Assembly: GCA_017470325.1 (NCBI GenBank)
Contig: JAFUES010000030.1
Coordinates: forward strand, 1-64,000
Direction: 5' to 3'
DNA length: 64,000 nt
Source of the DNA: Oscillospiraceae bacterium
Lineage (GTDB): Bacteria > Bacillota_A > Clostridia > Oscillospirales > Oscillospiraceae
Shown: positions 16,369-24,167 of the stretch, in pieces
How positions within the stretch are numbered: the first letter of the stretch is position 1
Layout of the letters: each line of letters starts with the position of its first letter
Notes under the pieces: model-generated
Told to the model about the DNA's origin: nothing
What the model saw: only the letters and a program-made list of their open reading frames with translations
The model's database searches: none
Made by a program: the position numbers and the translations under genes

Positions 16369-17478
16369 ATGAATTTAATCATACTCGATGAAAATTTTGA
16401 CACGCTGGGCATCGTCAGCGTGTTCAACACAATGATCTGGGACCGGAGGTACTACGCCCCCGGTCTCTTCGAGTTATACACTCCCGCCGAGTTCTTTGAG
16501 CTCATGAACACCGGCCGCTACCTCTACCGGAGCGACCGGACGGATCTCGGCGTGATCCGCGAGGTCAACTTCGCCCGGGACGCAAAGGGGGCGAGGACTG
16601 CATACTGCAAGGGCTATTTTGCCGAGGAACTGCTCAACAACCGCGTGATCGACACCCAGGTGAACATCACCGGCACGCCTGAGGCTATCGGCCGCCAGCT
16701 GGTCCAGAAGTTTGTGATCAGCCCGTCCGTGGCCAACAGGAAGATCGCCGGGATCCAGCTGGGATCCACGCACGGCCTCGGCGAGAGCGTCACGGTGACG
16801 GCCACCGGCGACCGCCTGGGCGACAAGCTCTACGAGATCGAGCAGACCCAGGAGCTCAGCCACCGGCTGATCTATGACTACCTGGCCAACACCCTCAGCT
16901 TCGAGCTCTGGCAGGGCAAAGACCGAAGAGACACCCAGGAGGTGAACAGCTGGGCCATCTTCTCCGACAGCTTCTACAACGTGAAGAACGCGGTCTATGA
17001 CAGGGACGAGTCGGACTGCAAGAACTTCGCCTACGTCGCCGGAGAAGGAGAAGGCACGGCCAGAACCATCGTGCAGGTGGACATCCGGGAGAGCCAGGCG
17101 GAAGAGCGCCGGGAGCTATGGGTCGATGCAAGAGACCTCCAGAGTCGCTACACCGACGACGGAGGGACGGAGCACTCCTACACGGCCGCCCAGTATCAGG
17201 CGCTGCTCAGGCAGAGAGGCCTGGAGAAGCTGGCCGAGTACGAAAAGATCGAGACGGTCAACAGCGACGTGGATCCGGACGCCAACCTGGTCTATATGAC
17301 AGACTTCGACCTGGGAGATCTATGCACCTATCGTTACACGGACGTCGGGATCGAGACGATCAAACGGATCACCGAGATCCAGGAGGTTTACGAAGGCAGC
17401 AAGCAGACGCTCAGCGTGATCTTCGGGACCGGGGCGATGACGTCCATCAAAAAGTTAATAAAAAGGGAGGCATCATGA
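16369..17478 (+). CDS. Tail-associated hub protein (ReqiPepy6 Gp37-like)
   Basis: 369 aa. The start MNLIILDENFDTLGIVSVFNTMIWDRRYYAPGLFELYTP and the AISPSV-type core fit the Siphovirus Gp37-like family, the baseplate hub of Firmicutes phages. The C-terminal part (VDPDANLVYMTDFDLGDLCTYRYTDVGIETIKRITEIQEVYEG) is the conserved closing domain. The family lacks a fused lytic enzyme here. It lies 3 nt after Dit and likely anchors receptor-binding proteins. Confidence 0.82.
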   Translation: MNLIILDENFDTLGIVSVFNTMIWDRRYYAPGLFELYTPAEFFELMNTGRYLYRSDRTDLGVIREVNFARDAKGARTAYCKGYFAEELLNNRVIDTQVNITGTPEAIGRQLVQKFVISPSVANRKIAGIQLGSTHGLGESVTVTATGDRLGDKLYEIEQTQELSHRLIYDYLANTLSFELWQGKDRRDTQEVNSWAIFSDSFYNVKNAVYDRDESDCKNFAYVAGEGEGTARTIVQVDIRESQAEERRELWVDARDLQSRYTDDGGTEHSYTAAQYQALLRQRGLEKLAEYEKIETVNSDVDPDANLVYMTDFDLGDLCTYRYTDVGIETIKRITEIQEVYEGSKQTLSVIFGTGAMTSIKKLIKREAS

Positions 17479-17479
17479 T

Positions 17480-18457
17480 ATGGCTATGAGATACGGCTAT
17501 TTTGACTCCGAGATCACCGGAGTCGACTCCGAAGGTATGCCGATCTTCGACCGGGCGGAAACGTCGGAACTCTTCCGGCTTCTGTTCGCGAAGCTGCTCA
17601 CCAACGGAGTGCTGGCCAAGCCTGCGGACTGCTTTCAAGTCATCGCCGGGGACTCCGGCCTGACCGTGAAAGTCCGCCCCGGCTTCGGCCTGATCAACGG
17701 TGCCTTCGCCTATGACGCGGCGGAGGCCACCTACGAGCTGGAAGCAGCTCCAACACAGTACAGCAGGATCGACCGCGTCGTCCTGCGCGTCAACTACAGA
17801 GACCGGCTCTGCGAGATCATCATCAAGACCGGCGCGGCAGCGTCCTCACCGGTCGCTCCGGAACTGATCCGCCCGGCGAGCGGCGACTACTATGAGCTGA
17901 GCCTGGCGACGATCAGGATCAGCACCAACATGGCGACGATCACCCAGAGCGTGATCACGGACACGAGAGCCGACAGCTCTGTCTGCGGCTACATCACCCA
18001 GTTCATTGACAGCATCGACACGGAGGTCTTCTTCGCTCAGTTCGAGGCCTTCTATGCTGAGTTCGTGGACAAGTCCAACGCCAGCTATGACCAGTTCCTG
18101 GAGCTGGCCCAGCAGTCATACGACGGCTACACGGCCACGATCAACACCTACATCACGGAGCTGGAGAACAAGGGCAACAGCGACCTGGCTGACATCACAG
18201 CCGCGCTGAAGGAGTTCCAGCGGACCAGCCAGAACGAGTTCAACGCCTGGTTCGCTTCGGTAAAGGATCTCCTGGACGAAGACATCGCCGGGAAGCTGGT
18301 CAACATCACCGACGACCACGAGGAGCGCCTCACCCTGGCGGAGTACATGGCCATCCACAACGACTACTTCGCGCCGCTGCGGGATGACGATGGCAACATG
18401 ATCCTGGACGACGACGGCAAGGTAGTCATGGTCGACTGGAAATACAAATACGCATAA
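17480..18457 (+). CDS. Baseplate upper / tail fibre protein
   Basis: 325 aa. N-terminal beta domain (MRYGYFDSEITGVDSEGMPIFDRAETSELFRLLFAKLLTNGV, VRPGFGLINGAFAYD, SRIDRVVLRVNY) like upper baseplate proteins. Residues about 175-265 are long-helical, probably trimeric coiled coil. The C-terminus is acidic (DDDGNMILDDDGKVVMVDWKYKYA). It sits between the hub and the DGR-diversified tip and may carry that tip. Start preceded by AAAGGGAGGCATC. Confidence 0.75.
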   Translation: MAMRYGYFDSEITGVDSEGMPIFDRAETSELFRLLFAKLLTNGVLAKPADCFQVIAGDSGLTVKVRPGFGLINGAFAYDAAEATYELEAAPTQYSRIDRVVLRVNYRDRLCEIIIKTGAAASSPVAPELIRPASGDYYELSLATIRISTNMATITQSVITDTRADSSVCGYITQFIDSIDTEVFFAQFEAFYAEFVDKSNASYDQFLELAQQSYDGYTATINTYITELENKGNSDLADITAALKEFQRTSQNEFNAWFASVKDLLDEDIAGKLVNITDDHEERLTLAEYMAIHNDYFAPLRDDDGNMILDDDGKVVMVDWKYKYA

Positions 18458-18472
18458 AGGAAGGAGAAAACC

Positions 18473-19444
18473 ATGCAAATTGACATTGAAAACGGCAGAC
18501 GCTTCAACGAAGAGCCCGCGATCGAGGCGGTCTCCAGCGGCGCGGACATCGTCCTCGTCCGTCTGGCGGATGGCACCGGCGTCAAGGCTCTGCCTCTCTC
18601 GGCTCTGAAGGAGTTCATCGGCGGAGATCTATCCACCCTGAACACTGAGGACAAAGAGAGCCTGATCGGGGCGATCAATGAGATCTTCGGCAAGACCGAA
18701 GAGAACACCATCAGCATCGAGACAATCGACGGGCTGATCAAAGCGCTCAAAGCGGACGGCGCGGCTCGCGCCAACTCCATGCCCTTCGAGCATGATCTCG
18801 GCACCAGCTTCACGGCTGAGCAATCTGCTGACATCAGGGCGGGCAAGTTCGACAAAGTCCGCACGGGTGGCTACTGGACGATCAACGGCAGAAAGTACTG
18901 GGCGGGCCATGCTGACTATCGTCTCCACTGCGGAGACACTGAGCTGACCACTCACCACATGCTGGTCTTCCCGGACAAGGCGCTCTATAACGGCGTCATG
19001 AACGACACCAACGTCACGACCGGCTCCTACTTCGGCAGCAAGATGAAGACGAGCGGCCTGGATGAAGCTCTGGCCACCATCAAGGCGGACTTCGGCGCGG
19101 ATCACATCCTCAACCATCGCGTGCTGCTGGCCAATGCCGTCGCCAACGGCATGAGCTCCGGCTGGGCATGGCAGGACAGCCAGATCGACCTCATGAATGA
19201 GCACATGGTCTACGGGTCCTATGCCTGGGGCGGAGGAGCACAGAACGGCTACGACACCGGAGCGGACAAGACCCAGCTCGCGCTCTTCCAGGCGCGTCCG
19301 GATCTGATCTGCAATAGACAGAACTGGTGGCTCCGTGATGTTCGGTCGGCGCCGTATTTCTGCACCGTCGCCACCCGTGGCGCTGCCGACTCCTGGAACG
19401 CCTCGAACTCCTTCGGCGTCCGCCCGGCTTTCCTGATCTATTGA
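18473..19444 (+). CDS. DGR target protein 1: hypervariable tail-tip (receptor-binding) protein
   Basis: 323 aa, after AAGGAAGGAGAAAACC. Residues 1-110 likely attach to the tail. Residues 130 to the end form a C-type-lectin-like domain ending WNASNSFGVRPAFLIY, the classical end of DGR variable proteins. Residues 289-320 are encoded by VR1. Compared with the template repeat, changed codons give Thr, Ala, Thr, Arg, Ala, Asp and Ser where the template encodes Asn. Tail position implies receptor binding with host-range variation, as with Mtd of Bordetella phage BPP-1. Confidence 0.93.
   Translation: MQIDIENGRRFNEEPAIEAVSSGADIVLVRLADGTGVKALPLSALKEFIGGDLSTLNTEDKESLIGAINEIFGKTEENTISIETIDGLIKALKADGAARANSMPFEHDLGTSFTAEQSADIRAGKFDKVRTGGYWTINGRKYWAGHADYRLHCGDTELTTHHMLVFPDKALYNGVMNDTNVTTGSYFGSKMKTSGLDEALATIKADFGADHILNHRVLLANAVANGMSSGWAWQDSQIDLMNEHMVYGSYAWGGGAQNGYDTGADKTQLALFQARPDLICNRQNWWLRDVRSAPYFCTVATRGAADSWNASNSFGVRPAFLIY
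19338..19433 (+). repeat. Variable repeat 1 (VR1) of the DGR
   Basis: Aligns without gaps to the template repeat 20050-20145. I count 18 mismatches, all at template adenines, replaced by C, G or T (for example AAC to GCC, AAT to CGT, AAC to TCC). Non-adenine positions are identical. This adenine-only pattern is diagnostic of DGR mutagenic retrohoming. The last two changes are shared with VR2 and are better read as fixed differences. Confidence 0.96.
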
Positions 19445-19453
19445 TCAACTATC

Positions 19454-19474
19454 CCCGGGCCCTTGTGGCCCGGG
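19454..19474 (+). promoter_or_regulatory. Post-VR1 hairpin (DGR retrohoming element)
   Basis: CCCGGGCC pairs with GGCCCGGG over the 5-nt loop CTTGT, starting 21 nt after VR1 and just after the stop codon. The other target has a matching hairpin at the same distance. In the BPP-1 DGR a similar GC-rich hairpin downstream of VR boosts retrohoming. No T-run follows, so a terminator role is less likely. Confidence 0.85.
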
Positions 19475-19495
19475 ATGATAAGGAGATAACCAAGC

Positions 19496-20041
19496 ATGTC
19501 AGACATCCCAAAGAGCGAGCGCTCGGAGTCACAGCTCCGGGCTCAGCACATGATTTACAACATCAGAAAACGGATCACTGCCGAGCTGATGGCCACCTTC
19601 GGCTACAGTCAGAAACGCTTCGAGAAGCACATCAAGGCCGTGACCGCCTATGTTGTGGATGATGAAGAGCGGGAAGAACTGGCCAAGAAGATCCGGGAAC
19701 AGGAGGAAGACTTCAACCTCTGGTTCATCCAGCAGGAGCGGTCGAGAGTGCTCACCTTCTGCCAGGACATCAGTGTCCACATGAGAGCAGCCAACACAAT
19801 CTGGCCAGACTACTGGCCAGAGTTTGAGGAGAGGCGCCTCCAGTGGGACAAGGCAATGGAGAACTGCAACATGCTCCAGGACGAGCTGCAATATATCGCA
19901 GAGGTCCTTCCGGCAGATAAAAACAAGTACACCGGCATCGTGCTGGAGATAGAGCATCTGTTCAACACGATCAAGAGCCTGCGGCAGTCTGACAACCGTT
20001 TTAAGAAGCATTTGAAAGGACCAAAACGCAACAGCGGGTGA
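19496..20041 (+). CDS. Candidate DGR accessory variability protein (Avd-like role)
   Basis: 181 aa, between VR1 and the template repeat, after ATAAGGAGATAACC. It is almost wholly helical and charged (MIYNIRKRITAELMATFGYSQKRFEKHI, then AANTIWPDYWPEFEERRLQWDKAMENCNMLQDELQYIAEVL). The place matches avd genes, whose four-helix bundle binds the reverse transcriptase and template RNA. It is longer than the 128-residue BPP-1 Avd and lacks a sequence match I can recall with certainty, so the role rests on position and helical make-up. The stop lies 8 nt before the template repeat. Confidence 0.7.
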   Translation: MSDIPKSERSESQLRAQHMIYNIRKRITAELMATFGYSQKRFEKHIKAVTAYVVDDEEREELAKKIREQEEDFNLWFIQQERSRVLTFCQDISVHMRAANTIWPDYWPEFEERRLQWDKAMENCNMLQDELQYIAEVLPADKNKYTGIVLEIEHLFNTIKSLRQSDNRFKKHLKGPKRNSG

Positions 20042-20049
20042 CTCTTGCT

Positions 20050-20145
20050 ATGTTCAGTCAGCGACGAATTTCTGCAACGTCAACAACAATGGCAATGCCA
20101 ACAACTGGAACGCCTCGAACTCCATCGGCGTCCGCCCGGATTTCA
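20050..20145 (+). repeat. DGR template repeat (TR)
   Basis: Adenine-rich core with eight AAC/AAT codons when read in the target frame, encoding NNNGNANNWN-like residues. VR1 and VR2 match it except at adenines. It lies in the 242-nt stretch without a supported gene between accessory and reverse transcriptase genes. The 3' part after the adenines (TCGGCGTCCGCCCGG) is the initiation-of-homology region. It differs from both VRs at 20140 and 20145, as IMH* differs from IMH. Confidence 0.95.
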
Positions 20146-20283
20146 CAACCGTGCATCCTATCGAGCTGGATCTCGCGCACGGCAATGGGAAAGGAAGGGT
20201 CATCCGTTCGGCAGCTATGCCGATAAATACCAACCACGACGTGGCCGGTTACGATCGCTGTCACTATTGCGTGGTTTATTTTT

Positions 20284-21582
20284 ATGAACAAATTGTATGA
20301 TGCAAACCTGATCTACGATGCAGGCACCAAGGCTATGCAGGGCAGCCGCTTCAAGTACAAGACCCAACTGTATGAGATGACTCAGCTGCTCCAGACAGCC
20401 AAGATCCAGGACGAGATCATGCGCGGCACCTACAAACCAGCACCCGGCGCAAAATTCCCGATCAATGAGCGGGGACACAGCCGGTACATCACCAGCAACA
20501 TCATGAGAGACAAGGCGGTCAATCATCTGCTATGCGATGAAGTGATCAGCCCGTCGATCCACAAATATCTGGCCTATACCAACAGCGCAAGCCAGAAGGG
20601 CAAGGGCGTCAGCTTCCACCGGAGACACTTCGAGGAAGATCTGCACCACTACTACATGAAAACCGGCAGCAATGAGGGCTGGGTGCTCTTCATTGACTTC
20701 TCCGGTTACTATGGCAACATCCGGCACGAGCCGATCCTGAGAACTCTCGACTATTTCATCCGGAGGGAGCAGGATCCAGACGTCGCCCAGGTGGCCATGG
20801 AGCTGATCGGTGACATCTTCACGACCTTCGAGATGGACGTCTCGCGCTTCTCTGATGAGGAGATCGCCGAGCTCTACCACGGCAAAGTCGATCCGATGAT
20901 GAACCGCTTCGCGGATCCGGAGACGCTGACCGGCGAGAAAATGCTCAGGAAGGGCGTCGACATAGGGAACCAAGTCTCCCAGGACGTCGGCATCATTCAC
21001 CCGTACCGGATCGACAACTACATCTCGATCGTGATGGGCTGCCACTTCTTCGGAAGATATACGGACGACACGCATGTGATCAGCGACAGCAAGGAACTCC
21101 TGCTGGCTGTCCTGGATGGCGTGAGAAAGATCGCCAAAGAGTACGGCATCATTATCAACGAAAAGAAGACCCGGATCTGCAAGCTGTCCGGCTTCTACCG
21201 CTACCTGCAGATCGGCTACTCTCTGACAGACACCGGCAGGGTGATCCGAAAGATCAACCCGAAGAGCGTCACCAGAGAACGCCGCAAGCTGAAGGCCTAC
21301 AAGCGGAAGCTCGACGCCGGGGCCATGACCTACGAGGAGATCGAGAACTCCTTCAAGTCCTGGCTGGGCGGCAACTGGAAGCGCATGTCGCGCCAACAGA
21401 TCAGCAACCTAAGCCTGCTATTCTATCAACTGTTTGAAAGGAGACCAACATGGAAAAAAGGACATGGACGATTACGCTGGCTGATGGGACAGCCCTGGAG
21501 GGACTCGACCTCAACGGCAACAACTACATCAGCAGCAAGAAGATCACCGAGGACGTCTTCGACGACAACCTCGGCGTCGTAA
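20284..21582 (+). CDS. DGR reverse transcriptase
   Basis: 432 aa as read. Motif 3 FIDFSGYYGNI (about 136-146) holds the first catalytic Asp. GNQVSQ (228-233) is the DGR form of motif 4. YTDD (259-262) is the catalytic centre. KLSGFYRYLQIGY follows. It copies the template RNA with adenine errors into cDNA that replaces VR1 and VR2. No clear ribosome site precedes the ATG, suggesting low or coupled translation. The last 47 residues or so (after LSLLFYQLFER) overlap the next gene and look like its out-of-frame shadow, so the true end may be near 21440 or the overlap may be an indel. Confidence 0.95.
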   Translation: MNKLYDANLIYDAGTKAMQGSRFKYKTQLYEMTQLLQTAKIQDEIMRGTYKPAPGAKFPINERGHSRYITSNIMRDKAVNHLLCDEVISPSIHKYLAYTNSASQKGKGVSFHRRHFEEDLHHYYMKTGSNEGWVLFIDFSGYYGNIRHEPILRTLDYFIRREQDPDVAQVAMELIGDIFTTFEMDVSRFSDEEIAELYHGKVDPMMNRFADPETLTGEKMLRKGVDIGNQVSQDVGIIHPYRIDNYISIVMGCHFFGRYTDDTHVISDSKELLLAVLDGVRKIAKEYGIIINEKKTRICKLSGFYRYLQIGYSLTDTGRVIRKINPKSVTRERRKLKAYKRKLDAGAMTYEEIENSFKSWLGGNWKRMSRQQISNLSLLFYQLFERRPTWKKGHGRLRWLMGQPWRDSTSTATTTSAARRSPRTSSTTTSAS

Positions 21583-21767
21583 CAATCAGCGACGGCGAGC
21601 ATGAGGAAGTACATGAGAACATGGCGCTCGTCCAGATCACTAAGGTCGGGGCGAAGTACTGGTTCATCCTGCGCGATCTCACAGCTCAGGAGATCGCGGA
21701 TCTGAGGACCCAGGCCAACATCGAGTACATCGCGATGATGGCCGACATTGATCTGGAGGAGGTATAA
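21450..21767 (+). CDS. Hypothetical protein (105 aa) after the reverse transcriptase
   Basis: Starts after TGAAAGGAGACC within the end of the reverse transcriptase frame. Acidic alpha/beta protein (TWTITLADGTALEGLDLNGNNYIS, ENMALVQITKVGAKYWFILRDLTAQEIADLR). Family not recognised. Similar small genes occur between tail fibre and lysis genes in Firmicutes phages, so a tail role is possible. The codon bias is that of the genome, which supports this frame over the overlapping extension. Confidence 0.72.
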   Translation: MEKRTWTITLADGTALEGLDLNGNNYISSKKITEDVFDDNLGVVTISDGEHEEVHENMALVQITKVGAKYWFILRDLTAQEIADLRTQANIEYIAMMADIDLEEV

Positions 21768-21771
21768 AACC

Positions 21772-21963
21772 ATGGCAAAGACAGAACACAGTAAGAACTT
21801 CGACAAGGTGAAGAAGTACTACAAGGCAGGCGTCTGGAATGAGGCCCGCGTCCGCAACGCCGTGACCAATCCGGCCAGCAACCCGTGGATTACGGATGCC
21901 GAGTACGAGGAGATCACCGGCCAGCCTTATGACACCACCGAAGAGGAGACTCCGGAGGAATAA
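21772..21963 (+). CDS. XkdX-like small protein
   Basis: 63 aa from ATG 21772 after GGAGGAGGTATAAAACC. The KVKKYYKAGVWNEARVRNAVTNPASNPWITDAEYEEITGQPY stretch is the XkdX family pattern, found just before lysis genes in PBSX-like phages. Function unknown. The C-terminus is acidic (DTTEEETPEE). Confidence 0.82.
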   Translation: MAKTEHSKNFDKVKKYYKAGVWNEARVRNAVTNPASNPWITDAEYEEITGQPYDTTEEETPEE

Positions 21964-21978
21964 CTCCGGGGCCTTTTT
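21952..21978 (+). terminator. Weak terminator-like hairpin after the XkdX-like gene
   Basis: CCGGAG (21952-21957) pairs with CTCCGG (21964-21969) across the stop codon, then GGCC and five T residues. Probably an attenuator before the lysis genes. Confidence 0.45.
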
Positions 21979-21990
21979 ATGGAGGACATC

Positions 21991-22317
21991 ATGAACGAAA
22001 CAATTTTAATTGCATTGATCACCGCCCTGACATCCAGCGGGGCGTGTTCAATAATCCTCTACCTGATCCAACGGCACGACCAGAAGAAGGACAAAGGCGA
22101 CGAGCAGAACAAGCTCCAGAGCGACATGCTCATGGGGCTGGGGCATGATCGGATCGTCTACCTCGGCGGGCAGTACATCGACAGGGGCTACATCACCCAG
22201 GACGAGTACGAAAACCTGCACGACTACCTCTACAAGCCCTACATCGCGCTGGGAGGCAATGGCACGGCCAAGAAGGTCATGGCAGAGGTCGAGAAGCTAC
22301 CACTGCACAAAAACTAA
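21991..22317 (+). CDS. Small membrane-anchored protein of the lysis cassette
   Basis: 108 aa from ATG 21991. The earlier ATG at 21979 is part of its ATGGAGGACATC ribosome site. A single N-terminal membrane helix (TILIALITALTSSGACSIILYLI) is followed by a charged linker and a folded part (GQYIDRGYITQDEYENLHDYLYKPYIALGGNGTAKKVM). Location directly before the holin suggests an accessory holin or spanin-like role, which is inference. Confidence 0.75.
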   Translation: MNETILIALITALTSSGACSIILYLIQRHDQKKDKGDEQNKLQSDMLMGLGHDRIVYLGGQYIDRGYITQDEYENLHDYLYKPYIALGGNGTAKKVMAEVEKLPLHKN

Positions 22318-22330
22318 GGAGGACAGAACC

Positions 22331-22552
22331 ATGCAGAAAATCGACTGGATCAGAAAACTCACGAGCCGGAAGTTCTGGCTCAGCGTCGCGTCGTTCGCGG
22401 CCATGCTGATCGTCGCCCTGGGAGGCAGCGAGAACACGGCCCAGCAGATCACCGCCCTCATCATGGCCGGAGCCACGGTAATCGGCTATGTGCTCGGCGA
22501 GGGTCTCGCGGATGCGGGAAACAAACCGAACGAGGACGGGACGGATCAGTGA
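22331..22552 (+). CDS. Holin
   Basis: 73 aa from ATG 22331 after TAAGGAGGACAGAACC; the longer upstream frame is a shadow. Two hydrophobic segments (FWLSVASFAAMLIVAL and ITALIMAGATVIGYVLG) separated by a short turn, with a basic start and acidic end, as in small class II holins. It makes membrane lesions that release the endolysin. Its stop overlaps the endolysin start (GTGA). Confidence 0.85.
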   Translation: MQKIDWIRKLTSRKFWLSVASFAAMLIVALGGSENTAQQITALIMAGATVIGYVLGEGLADAGNKPNEDGTDQ

Positions 22553-24129
22553 AGCCGATCATTGACGTCTCGGCCTTCCAAGGGTCGATCGACTGGAAGG
22601 CGGTCTCCGGCAACGTGGAGGCCGCCATCATCCGGCTGGGCTACCGTGGCTATGGCACCGGCCAGATCGTCTATGACGACAAGTACAAAGTGAACCGGAA
22701 GGGCTGCGAGGACAACGGCATCCCCTTCTCGCTTTACTTCTTCCCGACGTCCATCACGGACGCGGAGGCCGTCGAGGAGGCTGACTTCATCCTCCAGGCG
22801 GTCAAGGGCATGAAGTTCGTGCTGCCGATCTTCCTGGACAGCGAGTACGCCGAAGGCAACGGCAAGGGCCGCTCTGATCAGCTCAGCAAGGCCGACCGGA
22901 CCCGCTTCCTGAAGATCATCTGCGACCGGCTTCAGGCCAACGGAGTCCCGGCCGGGATCTATGCCTCGACGAGCTGGATCAAGAACCGGCTGGACGCTTC
23001 CCAGCTTCCGTACTCCTGGTGGGTCGCTCAGTGGGCCAGCAAGCTCTCCTACAGCGGGGACTGGCTCCTCTGGCAGTACACCAGCGACGGCAGCGTGCCG
23101 GGCATCAGCGGCCGCGTGGACTGCTCTCAGCTCAAAGAGGGCGCGAGCATCAGCAACCCGGCTGCAGTTCCGGACACGTCTGTCAAGGGCGTGACTGCTG
23201 AGGATGTCCTGGACGTCATGCGCTCCTGGATCGGGCTCCAGAAGGCCGACCAGTCGCACAAGGTCATCGTGGACACCTACAACAGCTACACGCCAAGGGC
23301 GAGAGGCTACAAGGCCAACTACCAGGACGCATACTGCGACATCACCGTCTCGGCTGCTTTCATCAAGCTGGGCGCCGTCGATCTGATCGGCGGCCCGGAG
23401 TGCGGCGTCGAGGAGCATGTGAAGCTCTTCAAGAAGGCCGGGATCTGGGAAGAGGACGGCACCGTCACGCCTCAGCCCGGCTGGCTGATCGTTTACAACT
23501 GGGACGAGAGCCAGCAGCCGAACGATGGCTACTCTGACCACATCGGCGTCGTGGAGAAGGTCAGCGGCGGAAAGATCACCACGATCGAGGGCAACACCTC
23601 AGGAGGCAAGGTCGCCCGCTGCACTTACAAGGTCGGCCACGGCAACATCAGAGGCTTCGCCAAGCCGAAGTACGCGGCGGCAAGCTCGAAGCCTGCGGCC
23701 ACCAAGACGGTCGAGGAGCTGGCCAAGGAAGTCCTGGCGGGTGTTTGGGGCAATGGAGACGACCGCAAGGCCCGCCTCACCGCTGCCGGTTATGACTACA
23801 ACGCCGTGCAGGCTCGCGTCAATCAGCTGGTGGCCACTCCGGCACCGGCCAAGAAGAGCGTGGACGAGCTGGCCAAGGAAGTCCTGGCAGGATCCTGGGG
23901 GAACGGCCAGGAGCGGAAGGACAAGCTCACCGCCGCCGGGTATGACTACAGCGCCGTGCAGAAGAAGGTCAACGAGCTGCTCAGCGCCTCCAGCAAGTCC
24001 ATCGACGAGCTGGCCAAGGAGGTCATCGCCGGGAAATGGGGAAACGGAGACGACCGCAAGAGGCGCCTCACTGCTGCGGGGTATGACTACGCCCGCGTGC
24101 AGGCCAAGGTCAACAAACTACTCAGCTAA
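22549..24129 (+). CDS. Bifunctional endolysin: GH25 muramidase + CHAP-like peptidase + three Cpl-7 repeats
   Basis: 526 aa from GTG 22549. Residues 1-200: GH25 fold with IIDVSAFQG (Asp6) and IFLDSEY (Asp97, Glu99). Residues 215-375: CHAP-like domain with YCDI (Cys263), DHIGVV (His331) and IEGN (Glu347, Asn349). Residues about 388-428, 437-479 and 483-526: three Cpl-7-type wall-binding repeats (LAKEVLAG-WGNG-R--L-AAGYDY). It cleaves both glycan and peptide bonds of peptidoglycan at the end of infection. There is no signal peptide, consistent with holin-dependent release. Confidence 0.94.
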   Translation: MKPIIDVSAFQGSIDWKAVSGNVEAAIIRLGYRGYGTGQIVYDDKYKVNRKGCEDNGIPFSLYFFPTSITDAEAVEEADFILQAVKGMKFVLPIFLDSEYAEGNGKGRSDQLSKADRTRFLKIICDRLQANGVPAGIYASTSWIKNRLDASQLPYSWWVAQWASKLSYSGDWLLWQYTSDGSVPGISGRVDCSQLKEGASISNPAAVPDTSVKGVTAEDVLDVMRSWIGLQKADQSHKVIVDTYNSYTPRARGYKANYQDAYCDITVSAAFIKLGAVDLIGGPECGVEEHVKLFKKAGIWEEDGTVTPQPGWLIVYNWDESQQPNDGYSDHIGVVEKVSGGKITTIEGNTSGGKVARCTYKVGHGNIRGFAKPKYAAASSKPAATKTVEELAKEVLAGVWGNGDDRKARLTAAGYDYNAVQARVNQLVATPAPAKKSVDELAKEVLAGSWGNGQERKDKLTAAGYDYSAVQKKVNELLSASSKSIDELAKEVIAGKWGNGDDRKRRLTAAGYDYARVQAKVNKLLS

Positions 24130-24134
24130 AGGGG

Positions 24135-24161
24135 AAAGCCCGGCATCGCGCCGGGCTTTTT
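24135..24161 (+). terminator. Rho-independent terminator of the late operon
   Basis: AAAGCCCGGC pairs with GCCGGGCTTT over the 5-nt loop ATCGC, ending in TTTTTC. It lies 6 nt after the endolysin stop and between convergent operons (the integrase ends at 24168). Confidence 0.93.
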
Positions 24162-24167
24162 CTTGCT

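Noticed and set aside
20038..20291. Short open frames across the template repeat (+ and - strand) as protein genes
   Set aside because: No ribosome sites; products are shadows of the template region. The region is better explained as DGR template RNA.
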